From NCBI RefSeq assembly GCF_947502415.1, contig NZ_CANMZV010000032.1, positions 1 through 33,247 on the forward strand: a stretch of DNA of 33,247 nucleotides, written 5' to 3'. This document shows, piece after piece, positions 7,412 through 14,019 of the stretch (position 1 is the first letter of the stretch; every line of letters begins with the position of its first letter). Origin of the DNA: an uncultured Photobacterium sp. GTDB taxonomy: Bacteria; Pseudomonadota; Gammaproteobacteria; Enterobacterales; Vibrionaceae. The translations under genes were made by a program, and so were the position numbers. The notes under the pieces were generated by a model, which was not told the origin of the DNA, ran no database searches, and was given only the letters and a program-made list of their open reading frames with translations.

Positions 7412-8590
7412 ATGACAGACATGCAGTATTCACTGGACGACATCAGAAAGAATGTCAGCCGTATAGACAATGAGATCATCAAACTTCTGGCCGAACGTCG
7501 AAAACTAAGCCTTGAAGTGGCAAAGAGCAAAATCCAGACCGCCAAACAGGTTCGTGACCAAACCCGAGAGCACGAACTCCTGCTACGTCTTATCGATACC
7601 GGCAAAGCCGAGCAGCTGGATGCCCAGTATGTCACCCAGATCTTCCATACAATTATCGAAGACTCAGTTCTGTACCAGCAGGCCTACCTGCAAAAGCTAG
7701 CCAACCCAGACAGCCTGCAGCCCGTGGCCCGGGTTTCTTTCCTGGGTGCCAAAGGTTCCTACTCCAACTTGGCCAGCCGCAGCTACTTCAGCAAAAAACA
7801 AACTAAACTGGTGGAAATCAGCTGCTCTACCTTTCGTGACGTGGTGAGCATGGTCGAAACCGGCAATGCCGACTACGGCGTGCTACCGATAGAGAACACC
7901 AGTTCCGGTTCGATCAATGAAGTTTATGATCTCCTGCAACACACCAGCCTGTCGATCGTAGGAGAAATATCTCAACCTATCGAGCACTGCCTGCTAACCG
8001 CAGTCGAAACCAGCACTGACAAGATTGATACCCTCTACTCGCACCCACAACCTCACCAGCAGTGCAGCGAATACCTGCACTCTATGGGCGATATCACTCA
8101 GGAGTACTGCTCTAGTACCGCCGAAGCCATGAAGAAAGTGGCCGAACTACAACAGTCTAATGTGGCTGCCATCGGCAATGCCTCCAGCGGCGAGCTTTAT
8201 GGCCTGACACCACTAAAAACGAATATTGCCAACCAACAGGAAAACGTCACCCGCTTTATCGTGGTTTCCCGCAAACCAGTAGAAGTAACATCATTAATTC
8301 CTGCCAAAACCACCTTGATCATGTCAACAGCTCAAAAGGCCGGTTCATTGGTCGAATGCTTGCTGGTACTGCGCAACCTCAACATCAACATGACCAAGCT
8401 GGAATCCCGCCCGGTGATCGGCAACCCATGGGAAGAGATGTTCTATGTAGACGTAGAGGAAAACCTGAAATCGCCAGTGATGCAGGAAGCCCTCGAAGAG
8501 CTGACTCGCCTAACCCGCTTTATCAAAGTACTGGGGTGCTACCCGAGTGAGAACGTCAAGCCAACCGAAGTTGAAATCGAAGAAGAATAA
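7412..8590 (+). CDS. pheA: Bifunctional chorismate mutase / prephenate dehydratase (P-protein)
   Basis: PheA converts chorismate to prephenate and then to phenylpyruvate, the committed branch to phenylalanine. The 392-residue protein has an AroQ-type chorismate mutase domain (about 1-95; IDNEIIKLLAERRKLSLEVA), a prephenate dehydratase domain (about 105-285) with VLPIENTSSGSINEVYDLL and the catalytic VTRF segment, and a C-terminal ACT domain with KLESRPVIGNPWEEMFYVD, the Phe-binding ESRP motif used for feedback inhibition. The start follows an AGGGAT Shine-Dalgarno. Transcription is controlled by the attenuator at 7313-7381. It converges with tyrA. Confidence 0.97.
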   Translation: MTDMQYSLDDIRKNVSRIDNEIIKLLAERRKLSLEVAKSKIQTAKQVRDQTREHELLLRLIDTGKAEQLDAQYVTQIFHTIIEDSVLYQQAYLQKLANPDSLQPVARVSFLGAKGSYSNLASRSYFSKKQTKLVEISCSTFRDVVSMVETGNADYGVLPIENTSSGSINEVYDLLQHTSLSIVGEISQPIEHCLLTAVETSTDKIDTLYSHPQPHQQCSEYLHSMGDITQEYCSSTAEAMKKVAELQQSNVAAIGNASSGELYGLTPLKTNIANQQENVTRFIVVSRKPVEVTSLIPAKTTLIMSTAQKAGSLVECLLVLRNLNINMTKLESRPVIGNPWEEMFYVDVEENLKSPVMQEALEELTRLTRFIKVLGCYPSENVKPTEVEIEEE

Positions 8591-8625
8591 AAACCAAATA
8601 TTAAACAGGTTATATTAATTGCAAA

Positions 8626-8648
8626 AAGCCCACGAAACTCGTGGGCTT
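8626..8648. terminator. Bidirectional terminator between pheA and tyrA
   Basis: A perfect 10-bp stem (AAGCCCACGA/TCGTGGGCTT) with a 3-base loop lies between two convergent genes. On the minus strand it ends in a T-run (CTTTTTGC), so it is a good terminator for aroF-tyrA; on the plus strand the tract is weaker (CTTGTTCCT) but should still serve pheA. Confidence 0.85.
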
Positions 8649-8695
8649 GTTCCTATTAAATATTGTAAGCCTCGGCTCTCAATACTTAATCCTTA

Positions 8696-9823
8696 TTATT
8701 TACGTTGAGTAGAGTCGTTCGCCTGTCTAAGTAATCCCTGGCTCTCTATTAAAAAATGCTGGGCATAGTCTCCAAACCAATGCTCAACCTGGTTAAAGGC
8801 CCGTTTAAAGGCGTCTTTATCCTGGTTATCCAACATTTCAATCGCTTCTCCAAAACGTTGGTGAAAGCGCCTGATCATTGCCAGATTCTGCGGCGAGGAC
8901 ATAATGATATCCGCGTAAAGCTGGGCATCCTGGGCAAACAAGCGGCCTACCATCGCTAACTCCAGCCGATAAATCGGTGAACTCAGCGACATCAGCTGTT
9001 CGAGCTTAGGATCTTCTTCAGCCAGATGTACCCCATAAACAAAAGAGGTAAAGTGACGCAGCGCCTGGATCAACGTCATCCCCTGATCATGCTCAACCGC
9101 ACTGATCCGGTTCAAACTTGCCCCCCAAATCTGAAACTGCTCCAGCAACCACTGGTAACTTTCTGGTGAGCGGCCATCACAGTAAGCAACAACCTGCTTG
9201 GCCAGGCTGGAAATATCCGGCCCAAACATTGGGTGCAAGCCGACCACCGGACCATGATGCACTTCCAGCATTGCTTGCAACGGGCCCGTTTTCACCGAGG
9301 TCAAATCCGCCAGAATACAGTCTTCCGGCAAGTTCCCCAATTTAGCTATCACTTGTTCGGTCAGATGGATAGGCACCGAAACCACCACCATACCGGCATC
9401 ACCCAACAGCTCGTCGGCTCGCTCCCAGTCCTGACTACCCAGCTTACGAACCTGATAGCCCGACAATTCAAACAAGCGGCAGAATAAACCACCCAGCTGA
9501 CCGTAACCACCAACGACAACAATCGGACGTAGTTCCGGCTTCAGACATTTGAAGCCAGAATCATTTTCACTGGCATAGGACTCGCGCATCGTACGACGCA
9601 AAATATCTTCGATCAGATCCGGCGGAACCCCTTTATTCTCAGCCTCACGACGGCGAGACGCCAACATAGCGGCTTCACGGTCCGGGGCATAGATCGGCAA
9701 ACCATGCTGGCTTTTCACATGGCCGACCTCTTCTACCAATGCCAGACGGCGGGCAAGCAACTCCACCATCTGCTGATCAACCTCATCGATTTGATCTCTT
9801 AATTTACTCAGTTCAGCAACCAT
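8696..9823 (-). CDS. tyrA: Bifunctional chorismate mutase / prephenate dehydrogenase (T-protein)
   Basis: TyrA makes 4-hydroxyphenylpyruvate from chorismate through prephenate, the tyrosine branch. The 375-residue protein opens with a chorismate mutase domain (MVAELSKLRDQIDEVDQQMV) and continues with a prephenate dehydrogenase domain whose NAD-binding segment is VVVGGYGQLGGLF (about residue 100); GLHPMFGPD and AVEHDQGMTLIQALRHF are family signatures. It lies 106 bases downstream of aroF on the same strand, the same aroF-tyrA operon order as E. coli, and probably shares the TyrR-controlled aroF promoter. Confidence 0.97.
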   Translation of the reverse strand: MVAELSKLRDQIDEVDQQMVELLARRLALVEEVGHVKSQHGLPIYAPDREAAMLASRRREAENKGVPPDLIEDILRRTMRESYASENDSGFKCLKPELRPIVVVGGYGQLGGLFCRLFELSGYQVRKLGSQDWERADELLGDAGMVVVSVPIHLTEQVIAKLGNLPEDCILADLTSVKTGPLQAMLEVHHGPVVGLHPMFGPDISSLAKQVVAYCDGRSPESYQWLLEQFQIWGASLNRISAVEHDQGMTLIQALRHFTSFVYGVHLAEEDPKLEQLMSLSSPIYRLELAMVGRLFAQDAQLYADIIMSSPQNLAMIRRFHQRFGEAIEMLDNQDKDAFKRAFNQVEHWFGDYAQHFLIESQGLLRQANDSTQRK

Positions 9824-9844
9824 GATTTTGCGATCCGTTATTAT

Positions 9845-9925
9845 TCAGTTGTTATCGCCACTGCTCTCTTCCCCGATTTCTGAGGAAGAAAGCCGGTGCA
9901 GCGTTGGCTGCACCGCCGTCGGCAT
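9845..9925 (-). CDS. Possible 26-codon ORF between aroF and tyrA
   Basis: An ORF of 26 codons (MPTAVQPTLHRLSSSEIGEE...) starts four bases after the aroF stop and ends 21 bases before the tyrA start. The sequence AAGGCTAAGGATATG at the junction would serve as its Shine-Dalgarno, and the frame fills most of the gap. It could be a small protein, a translational coupler for tyrA, or chance. The peptide is polar, with no membrane segment or signal peptide. I recognise no homologue. Confidence 0.3.
   Translation of the reverse strand: MPTAVQPTLHRLSSSEIGEESSGDNN
9895..9914 (-). other. Intercistronic hairpin between aroF and tyrA
   Basis: A 7-bp perfect stem (GGTGCAG/CTGCACC, extendable by one C-G pair on the minus strand) with a 6-base loop lies just after aroF. 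On the minus strand it is followed by GGCTTTCTTCC, not a true U-run. It may be a weak terminator, a 3' end stabiliser, or a structure affecting tyrA translation. Confidence 0.5.
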
Positions 9926-9929
9926 ATCC

Positions 9930-11003
9930 TTAGCCTTCATTGCGTTTTAGCAGAAATGGCATCAACTCTTGATGAGTATGACGAAGCAAAGATTCAGTCA
10001 TTTCCCAGCTGATACAGGCATCTGTAATCGACACCCCATAAGCCATTTCCTCTCGCGACAGATCGGCACTTTGGTTTCCTTCATGAAGATGGCTTTCCAG
10101 CATCAGACCGATAATCGATTGGTTTCCTTCACGGATCTGGTGAATCACATCTTCGGTCACCAGTGGCTGACGACGGTAATCTTTCCTTGAGTTGGCGTGG
10201 CTACAGTCTACCATCAAGGACGGAGAAAGGCCTGATGCGATCATCTCCTTTTCACACTCAGTCACTGAAACCGAATCATAGTTAGTCTGCTTGCCTCCCC
10301 GCAAAATCACATGACCATCCGGGTTCCCTTGAGTTGTAAGCAAAGCGACCTGACCTTCCCGGCTGATCCCCATAAAACGATGGCCGAAAGCCGCAGCCTG
10401 CATCGCATTGATCGCTGTCCCCAAACTACCATCGGTCCCATTTTTGAAGCCGACTGGCATCGATAAACCACTGGCCATTTCGCGGTGGGTCTGAGATTCG
10501 GTAGTCCGGGCCCCAATTGCCGCCCAGCTGAATAAATCTCCCAGGTACTGCGGGCTGATCGGATCCAATGCCTCGGTCGCCAGCGGGATCCCCATTTCAA
10601 CCAAATCAATCAAAAGCTGACGAGCAATATGCAGCCCCTCTTCGACCTCAAACGAGCCATCCAAATGCGGGTCATTGATCAGCCCTTTCCAACCCACTGT
10701 CGTTCGTGGTTTTTCAAAATACACCCGCATCACAATATAGAGCTGATCACTAAGCTCTTCAGACAACCGTTTTAACTTTATCGCATAATCTTTAGCAGCT
10801 TCGATATCATGGATAGAGCATGGCCCACACACAACCAGCATACGGTGGTCGCGCTTGTGAATAATATCGGCAATTGTCTGACGGGACTGGCGCACAAAAT
10901 TAAGTGCATGGTCGCTGACAGGTAATTTGCTACGAAGCTCGTTTGGTGTGATCAGAATGGATTCATCTTGGATATGGACATTATTCAGCTGGTCTTTTTG
11001 CAT
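9930..11003 (-). CDS. aroF: 3-deoxy-7-phosphoheptulonate synthase, tyrosine-sensitive type
   Basis: DAHP synthase joins phosphoenolpyruvate and erythrose 4-phosphate in the first step of the shikimate pathway. The 357-residue protein is a class I enzyme with VVCGPCSIHD (metal-binding Cys), RVYFEKPRTTVGWKGLIND and GARTTESQTHREMASG. The start MQKDQLNNVHI, including the N-terminal Asn, and Pro in LDPISPQYLGDLF match positions involved in tyrosine feedback in E. coli AroF, and it heads the aroF-tyrA pair, so I call it the Tyr-sensitive isozyme. The Shine-Dalgarno AGGGAAG precedes ATG. TyrR boxes lie upstream (11117-11154). Confidence 0.95.
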   Translation of the reverse strand: MQKDQLNNVHIQDESILITPNELRSKLPVSDHALNFVRQSRQTIADIIHKRDHRMLVVCGPCSIHDIEAAKDYAIKLKRLSEELSDQLYIVMRVYFEKPRTTVGWKGLINDPHLDGSFEVEEGLHIARQLLIDLVEMGIPLATEALDPISPQYLGDLFSWAAIGARTTESQTHREMASGLSMPVGFKNGTDGSLGTAINAMQAAAFGHRFMGISREGQVALLTTQGNPDGHVILRGGKQTNYDSVSVTECEKEMIASGLSPSLMVDCSHANSRKDYRRQPLVTEDVIHQIREGNQSIIGLMLESHLHEGNQSADLSREEMAYGVSITDACISWEMTESLLRHTHQELMPFLLKRNEG

Positions 11004-11081
11004 GAGGCTTCCCTGTGATTCATTAAAATAATTAGCAACTGTTGATGAGGTTAAAACAGGCTTCCCCTGTCACATGATTTC

Positions 11082-11111
11082 ACCATAGCAAGGGATTTCC
11101 ACTATTGGCAA
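11082..11111 (-). promoter_or_regulatory. aroF promoter
   Basis: On the minus strand there is a -35 TTGCCA (11106-11111), an 18-bp spacer and a -10 TATGGT (11082-11087). This places the start about 70-75 bases before the aroF ATG, just downstream of the TyrR boxes. Both boxes match the consensus only partly. Confidence 0.5.
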
Positions 11112-11116
11112 GAGAG

Positions 11117-11154
11117 CGTAAAGAAAAAACACCAGCCGTAAAGATTACTTTACT
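11117..11154 (-). promoter_or_regulatory. TyrR operator (strong and weak box) upstream of aroF
   Basis: A strong box CGTAAA-N6-TTTACT (11137-11154) matches the TyrR consensus TGTAAA-N6-TTTACA at ten of twelve positions. Twenty bp away, a weaker half-conserved copy (CGTAAA-N6-ACACCA, 11117-11134) abuts the aroF promoter. A strong box next to a weak box is the usual TyrR arrangement for tyrosine-dependent repression. It supports TyrR control of aroF-tyrA. The same intergenic region is shared with btsS on the other strand. Confidence 0.7.
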
Positions 11155-11222
11155 TCCGCTTATTTTTGGCCTTACAGACCAAAGCCAGTTACCATAGCGA
11201 CAATGCTCAATCGCATAAACTT

Positions 11223-12929
11223 ATGGCAATGGAACTTATCTTTTCTCTTCTTCAGCAACTCAGCGTGTATTTAGTGATTGCTTACCTGCTAAGCAAAACC
11301 CCACTGTTTATGCCTATCACCTCAGTATCAGGACGTCTTTCTCAGCGCTTCTCGTGCTACATCCTATTTACCCTCTTTTGTATTTTAGGCACTTACTTCG
11401 GGCTTCACATTGAAGATGCAATCGCCAACACCCGAGCAATCGGAGCTGTAATGGGAGGTTTACTCGGCGGACCAGTAGTCGGCTTTGCCGTTGGCCTTAC
11501 CGGCGGAATGCACCGCTACAGCATGGGCGGTTTTACCGATGTTGCCTGCGCCATCTCCACCACAGTCGAAGGGGTGATTGGTGGCCTGATGCACAGCTAC
11601 TTCGTCCGACGTGGACAGGTAGACCAAATATTCCGGCCTTTCGTGGTTTTCACCGTTACTCTGGTTGCTGAAATTATCCAGATGTTCATTATCCTGACGG
11701 TCGCAGAGCCTTTCGACAAAGCACTGCACCTGGTCAGTGCCATTGCATTGCCAATGGTGATCGCCAACTCTGTCGGTGCCGCATTCTTTATGAGCATCAT
11801 CCAGGATCGCAAAACCATCTATGAAAAATACTCAGCCGCCTTTTCCAGTCGAGCCCTGAAAATTGCCCAGCGTTCAGTGGGGATCCTCAGCCACGGCTTC
11901 AACGAGGAAACCACCAAGAAAATCGCTAAAATTGTCTATGAAGAAACCGGAGTCGGTGCAGTTGCCATCACCGACCGTGAAAAAATCCTGGCCTTTATCG
12001 GAACAGGTGATGACCACCATCTTCCAGGTACACCTATTTCCTCAGGCTATACCCGCCGAGCTATTGATGGCTGCGAGCTGGTCTATGCCGATGGCTATGA
12101 CATTCCCTATTGCTGCTCGCTGCACCCCAAATGCAAGCTCGGTTCAGCACTGGTGATCCCACTGGTTGGCGGCAACAACGAGGTGCTGGGAACCATCAAA
12201 TTATACGAACCCAAACGGAAACTGTTTTCAACCGTGAACGTCACCCTCGGGGAAGGGATCGCCAAGCTGCTGTCTAATCAGATCCTGACCGGTCGCTATG
12301 CCCAACAGCAAGCTTTGCTAACCCAAGCAGAACTACGCCTACTCCAAGCTCAGGTCAATCCACATTTTCTGTTTAATGCACTGAACACCATTAATTCCGT
12401 CGTGCGCCGGGATCCGGATAAAGCCCGAAAACTGATCCAACATCTGTCCCAGTTCTTCCGCCGTAACCTCAAGCAAAACATCGAGACCATCACACTCGAG
12501 GAAGAACTCAAACACATCAATGCCTACCTTGAAATCGAGCTGGCCCGTTTCTCTGATCGGCTCAATGTCGAGGTCAATATAGCGCCAGAGTTACTGGCCA
12601 TAAAACTGCCGACTTTTACCCTCCAACCGCTGGTCGAGAATGCCATCAAACACGGCACCTCAACACTGTTGGAAAATGGTAAAATCACCATTCACGGATA
12701 TCGCGACAACGGTCGTATCATCCTCGAAGTGGAAGATAACGCTGGTAATTACGCCCCAATTGGCGAAGAGAGCGGGCTGGGTATGAAAATAGTGGACAAG
12801 CGACTGAAGAACATGTTCGGCCGACAATACGGCCTGTCCATGTCCTACCAGCCACATGAATGGACCCGCGCCACCATCACAATACCTGCCGTCGTACAAC
12901 AGCAGGCCAACGGAGAAACCGCCGCATGA
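11223..12929 (+). CDS. btsS: LytS-type sensor histidine kinase BtsS (YehU)
   Basis: BtsS is the inner-membrane kinase that in E. coli senses external pyruvate. This protein (568 residues from 11223) has an N-terminal LytS-type membrane domain with family segments LGLHIEDAIANTRAIGAVMGG-like and LTGGMHRYSMGG (about 1-190), a GAF-like region containing VAITDREKILAFIGTGDDHH and the cysteine-bearing CCSLHPKCKLGS, then the kinase core with the phospho-acceptor His in QAQVNPHFLFNALNTIN and ATP-binding motifs PLVENAIKHG and GLGMKIVDKRL. The open frame extends to a TTG at 11166, but E. coli BtsS begins at the position of MAMELIF (ATGs at 11223 and 11229). It overlaps btsR by four bases. Confidence 0.93.
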   Translation: MAMELIFSLLQQLSVYLVIAYLLSKTPLFMPITSVSGRLSQRFSCYILFTLFCILGTYFGLHIEDAIANTRAIGAVMGGLLGGPVVGFAVGLTGGMHRYSMGGFTDVACAISTTVEGVIGGLMHSYFVRRGQVDQIFRPFVVFTVTLVAEIIQMFIILTVAEPFDKALHLVSAIALPMVIANSVGAAFFMSIIQDRKTIYEKYSAAFSSRALKIAQRSVGILSHGFNEETTKKIAKIVYEETGVGAVAITDREKILAFIGTGDDHHLPGTPISSGYTRRAIDGCELVYADGYDIPYCCSLHPKCKLGSALVIPLVGGNNEVLGTIKLYEPKRKLFSTVNVTLGEGIAKLLSNQILTGRYAQQQALLTQAELRLLQAQVNPHFLFNALNTINSVVRRDPDKARKLIQHLSQFFRRNLKQNIETITLEEELKHINAYLEIELARFSDRLNVEVNIAPELLAIKLPTFTLQPLVENAIKHGTSTLLENGKITIHGYRDNGRIILEVEDNAGNYAPIGEESGLGMKIVDKRLKNMFGRQYGLSMSYQPHEWTRATITIPAVVQQQANGETAA

Positions 12930-13639
12930 TCAAAGCCCTCGTCATTGACGACGAGCTTTATGCTCGAGAAGAACTCATCGATTTATTGCATGACACCGAT
13001 GAAGTGGAAGTCATCGACAGTTGCAACAATGCCATTGAAGGGCTGAAAAAAATTAATGCCCTCAAACCCGATGTCATTTTTCTCGATATTCAGATGCCGC
13101 AAATCACCGGGATTGAGATGCTCAGTATGCTCGACCCGGATACCATGCCGAAAGTCGTATTCGTGACCGCCTATGACGAGTACGCCCTGAAAGCATTTGA
13201 AGATAATGCCTTTGACTACCTGCTCAAGCCTGTCGAAACTGACCGCCTGGCAAAAACCATCAAGCGACTGAAAAAAGAGTGCCAAGAACCGGACTACACT
13301 CCGCTGGTTTCTGAAATGCTTGAACTAATCCCTTGCAGTGGCCACAACCGGATCCTACTGCTCAGCCCAACGGAGATCGAAACCGCCTATTCCGATCTAA
13401 GCGGGGTGCACATTGTCACAAAAGATACCAATGCCACGACCCAGCTGACACTGAAAATTCTGGAAGAAAAAACACCGCTGATCCGCTGTCATCGCCAATA
13501 TCTGATCCACCCTCAGGCAATCCGTGAGATCAAACTGCTGGAAAATGGCCTGGCTGAAATTACCACTCAGTACGGCCATCAAGTACCGGTGAGCCGCCGT
13601 TACCTCAAAGAACTGAAAGATCGATTTGGCCTGAGTTAA
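12926..13639 (+). CDS. btsR: LytTR-type response regulator BtsR (YehT)
   Basis: BtsR is the response regulator partner of BtsS. The 237-residue protein has a receiver domain (MIKALVIDDELYAREEL, acidic pair D8/D9, phospho-acceptor D54 in FLDIQMPQ, conserved Lys in DYLLKPVE) and a C-terminal LytTR DNA-binding domain (about 135-237; RCHRQYLIHPQAIREI, PVSRRYLKELKD). The start ATG at 12926 forms an ATGA overlap with the btsS stop, so the two are translationally coupled; the longer open frame to 12860 lies inside btsS and is not needed. In E. coli BtsR binds paired ACC(G/A)CT(C/T)A repeats upstream of its transporter target; matching repeats lie at 13830-13877. Confidence 0.96.
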   Translation: MIKALVIDDELYAREELIDLLHDTDEVEVIDSCNNAIEGLKKINALKPDVIFLDIQMPQITGIEMLSMLDPDTMPKVVFVTAYDEYALKAFEDNAFDYLLKPVETDRLAKTIKRLKKECQEPDYTPLVSEMLELIPCSGHNRILLLSPTEIETAYSDLSGVHIVTKDTNATTQLTLKILEEKTPLIRCHRQYLIHPQAIREIKLLENGLAEITTQYGHQVPVSRRYLKELKDRFGLS

Positions 13640-13666
13640 TCAGCCCCCGTTCGCTGGCAAGATATC

Positions 13667-13674
13667 ACCGCTCA
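13667..13674 (+). promoter_or_regulatory. Isolated ACCGCTCA copy after btsR
   Basis: This octamer is identical to the third BtsR-like box (13870-13877) and is followed by the same TCAATACAAC decamer that precedes that box. It stands alone, 28 bases after the btsR stop and next to the btsR terminator, so it may be a chance or relict copy. Confidence 0.25.
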
Positions 13675-13678
13675 ATAC

Positions 13679-13708
13679 AACTAAGGTATGTATGTGCCTT
13701 AGTTTTCA
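13679..13708 (+). terminator. btsSR terminator
   Basis: An 8-bp stem (AACTAAGG 13679-13686, CCTTAGTT 13697-13704) with a 10-base loop is followed by TTTTCATTTTA. It lies 40 bases after btsR and isolates the transporter gene downstream, which therefore needs its own promoter. Confidence 0.72.
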
Positions 13709-14019
13709 TTTTAATTAATTCCCTTCTCTATCATGTCACCAAACAGCTAATACATTTAAAATCAAAATATTAATAAAATACATTCACTAGTTACCAGTTA
13801 ATTAAACTGAACGTAAGCTGACTGAAAAAACCACTCATCCGCCTCACCGACCACTCAACCTTCAATACAACCGCTCACCACTTTATCGCGTGCATCTGTT
13901 CCTTGAGCCTTTAACATGGCAGACATCAAAAGAAGTTTTGCGAGTGTTTGGCCGAGGGTGTACAGGTGCAATAGTCGCAAAGCAATCCATGGAAATGAAC
14001 GGATAAGAGAGACAAGAGT
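13709..14019 (+). promoter_or_regulatory. Control region of the CstA/BtsT-type transporter
   Basis: The btsR-transporter gap is 380 bases. After the terminator there is an AT-rich stretch (about 13709-13829), then the three BtsR-like boxes (13830-13877), then about 140 bases of probable 5' untranslated region ending in a Shine-Dalgarno (AAGAGAG) before the ATG. I see no clear sigma-70 consensus promoter after the boxes; TTTAACAT near 13909-13916 is a candidate -10. A promoter with poor consensus would fit one that needs an activator. Confidence 0.5.
13830..13877 (+). promoter_or_regulatory. Three phased BtsR-type boxes (direct repeats)
   Basis: ACCACTCA (13830-13837), ACCACTCA (13850-13857) and ACCGCTCA (13870-13877) are spaced by exactly 12 bases each, a 20-bp period or about two helical turns, so the same face of DNA is presented three times. 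The E. coli BtsR (YehT) site is, as I recall, two direct repeats ACC(G/A)CT(C/T)A with a 13-bp spacer. All three copies here satisfy that octamer exactly. They lie upstream of a CstA-family transporter and 190 bases from btsR itself. Confidence 0.8.

Noticed and set aside
12860..12925. N-terminal extension of btsR
   Set aside because: It lies inside btsS, and the family start MIKALVIDD at 12926, with the ATGA overlap, is clearly the right one.
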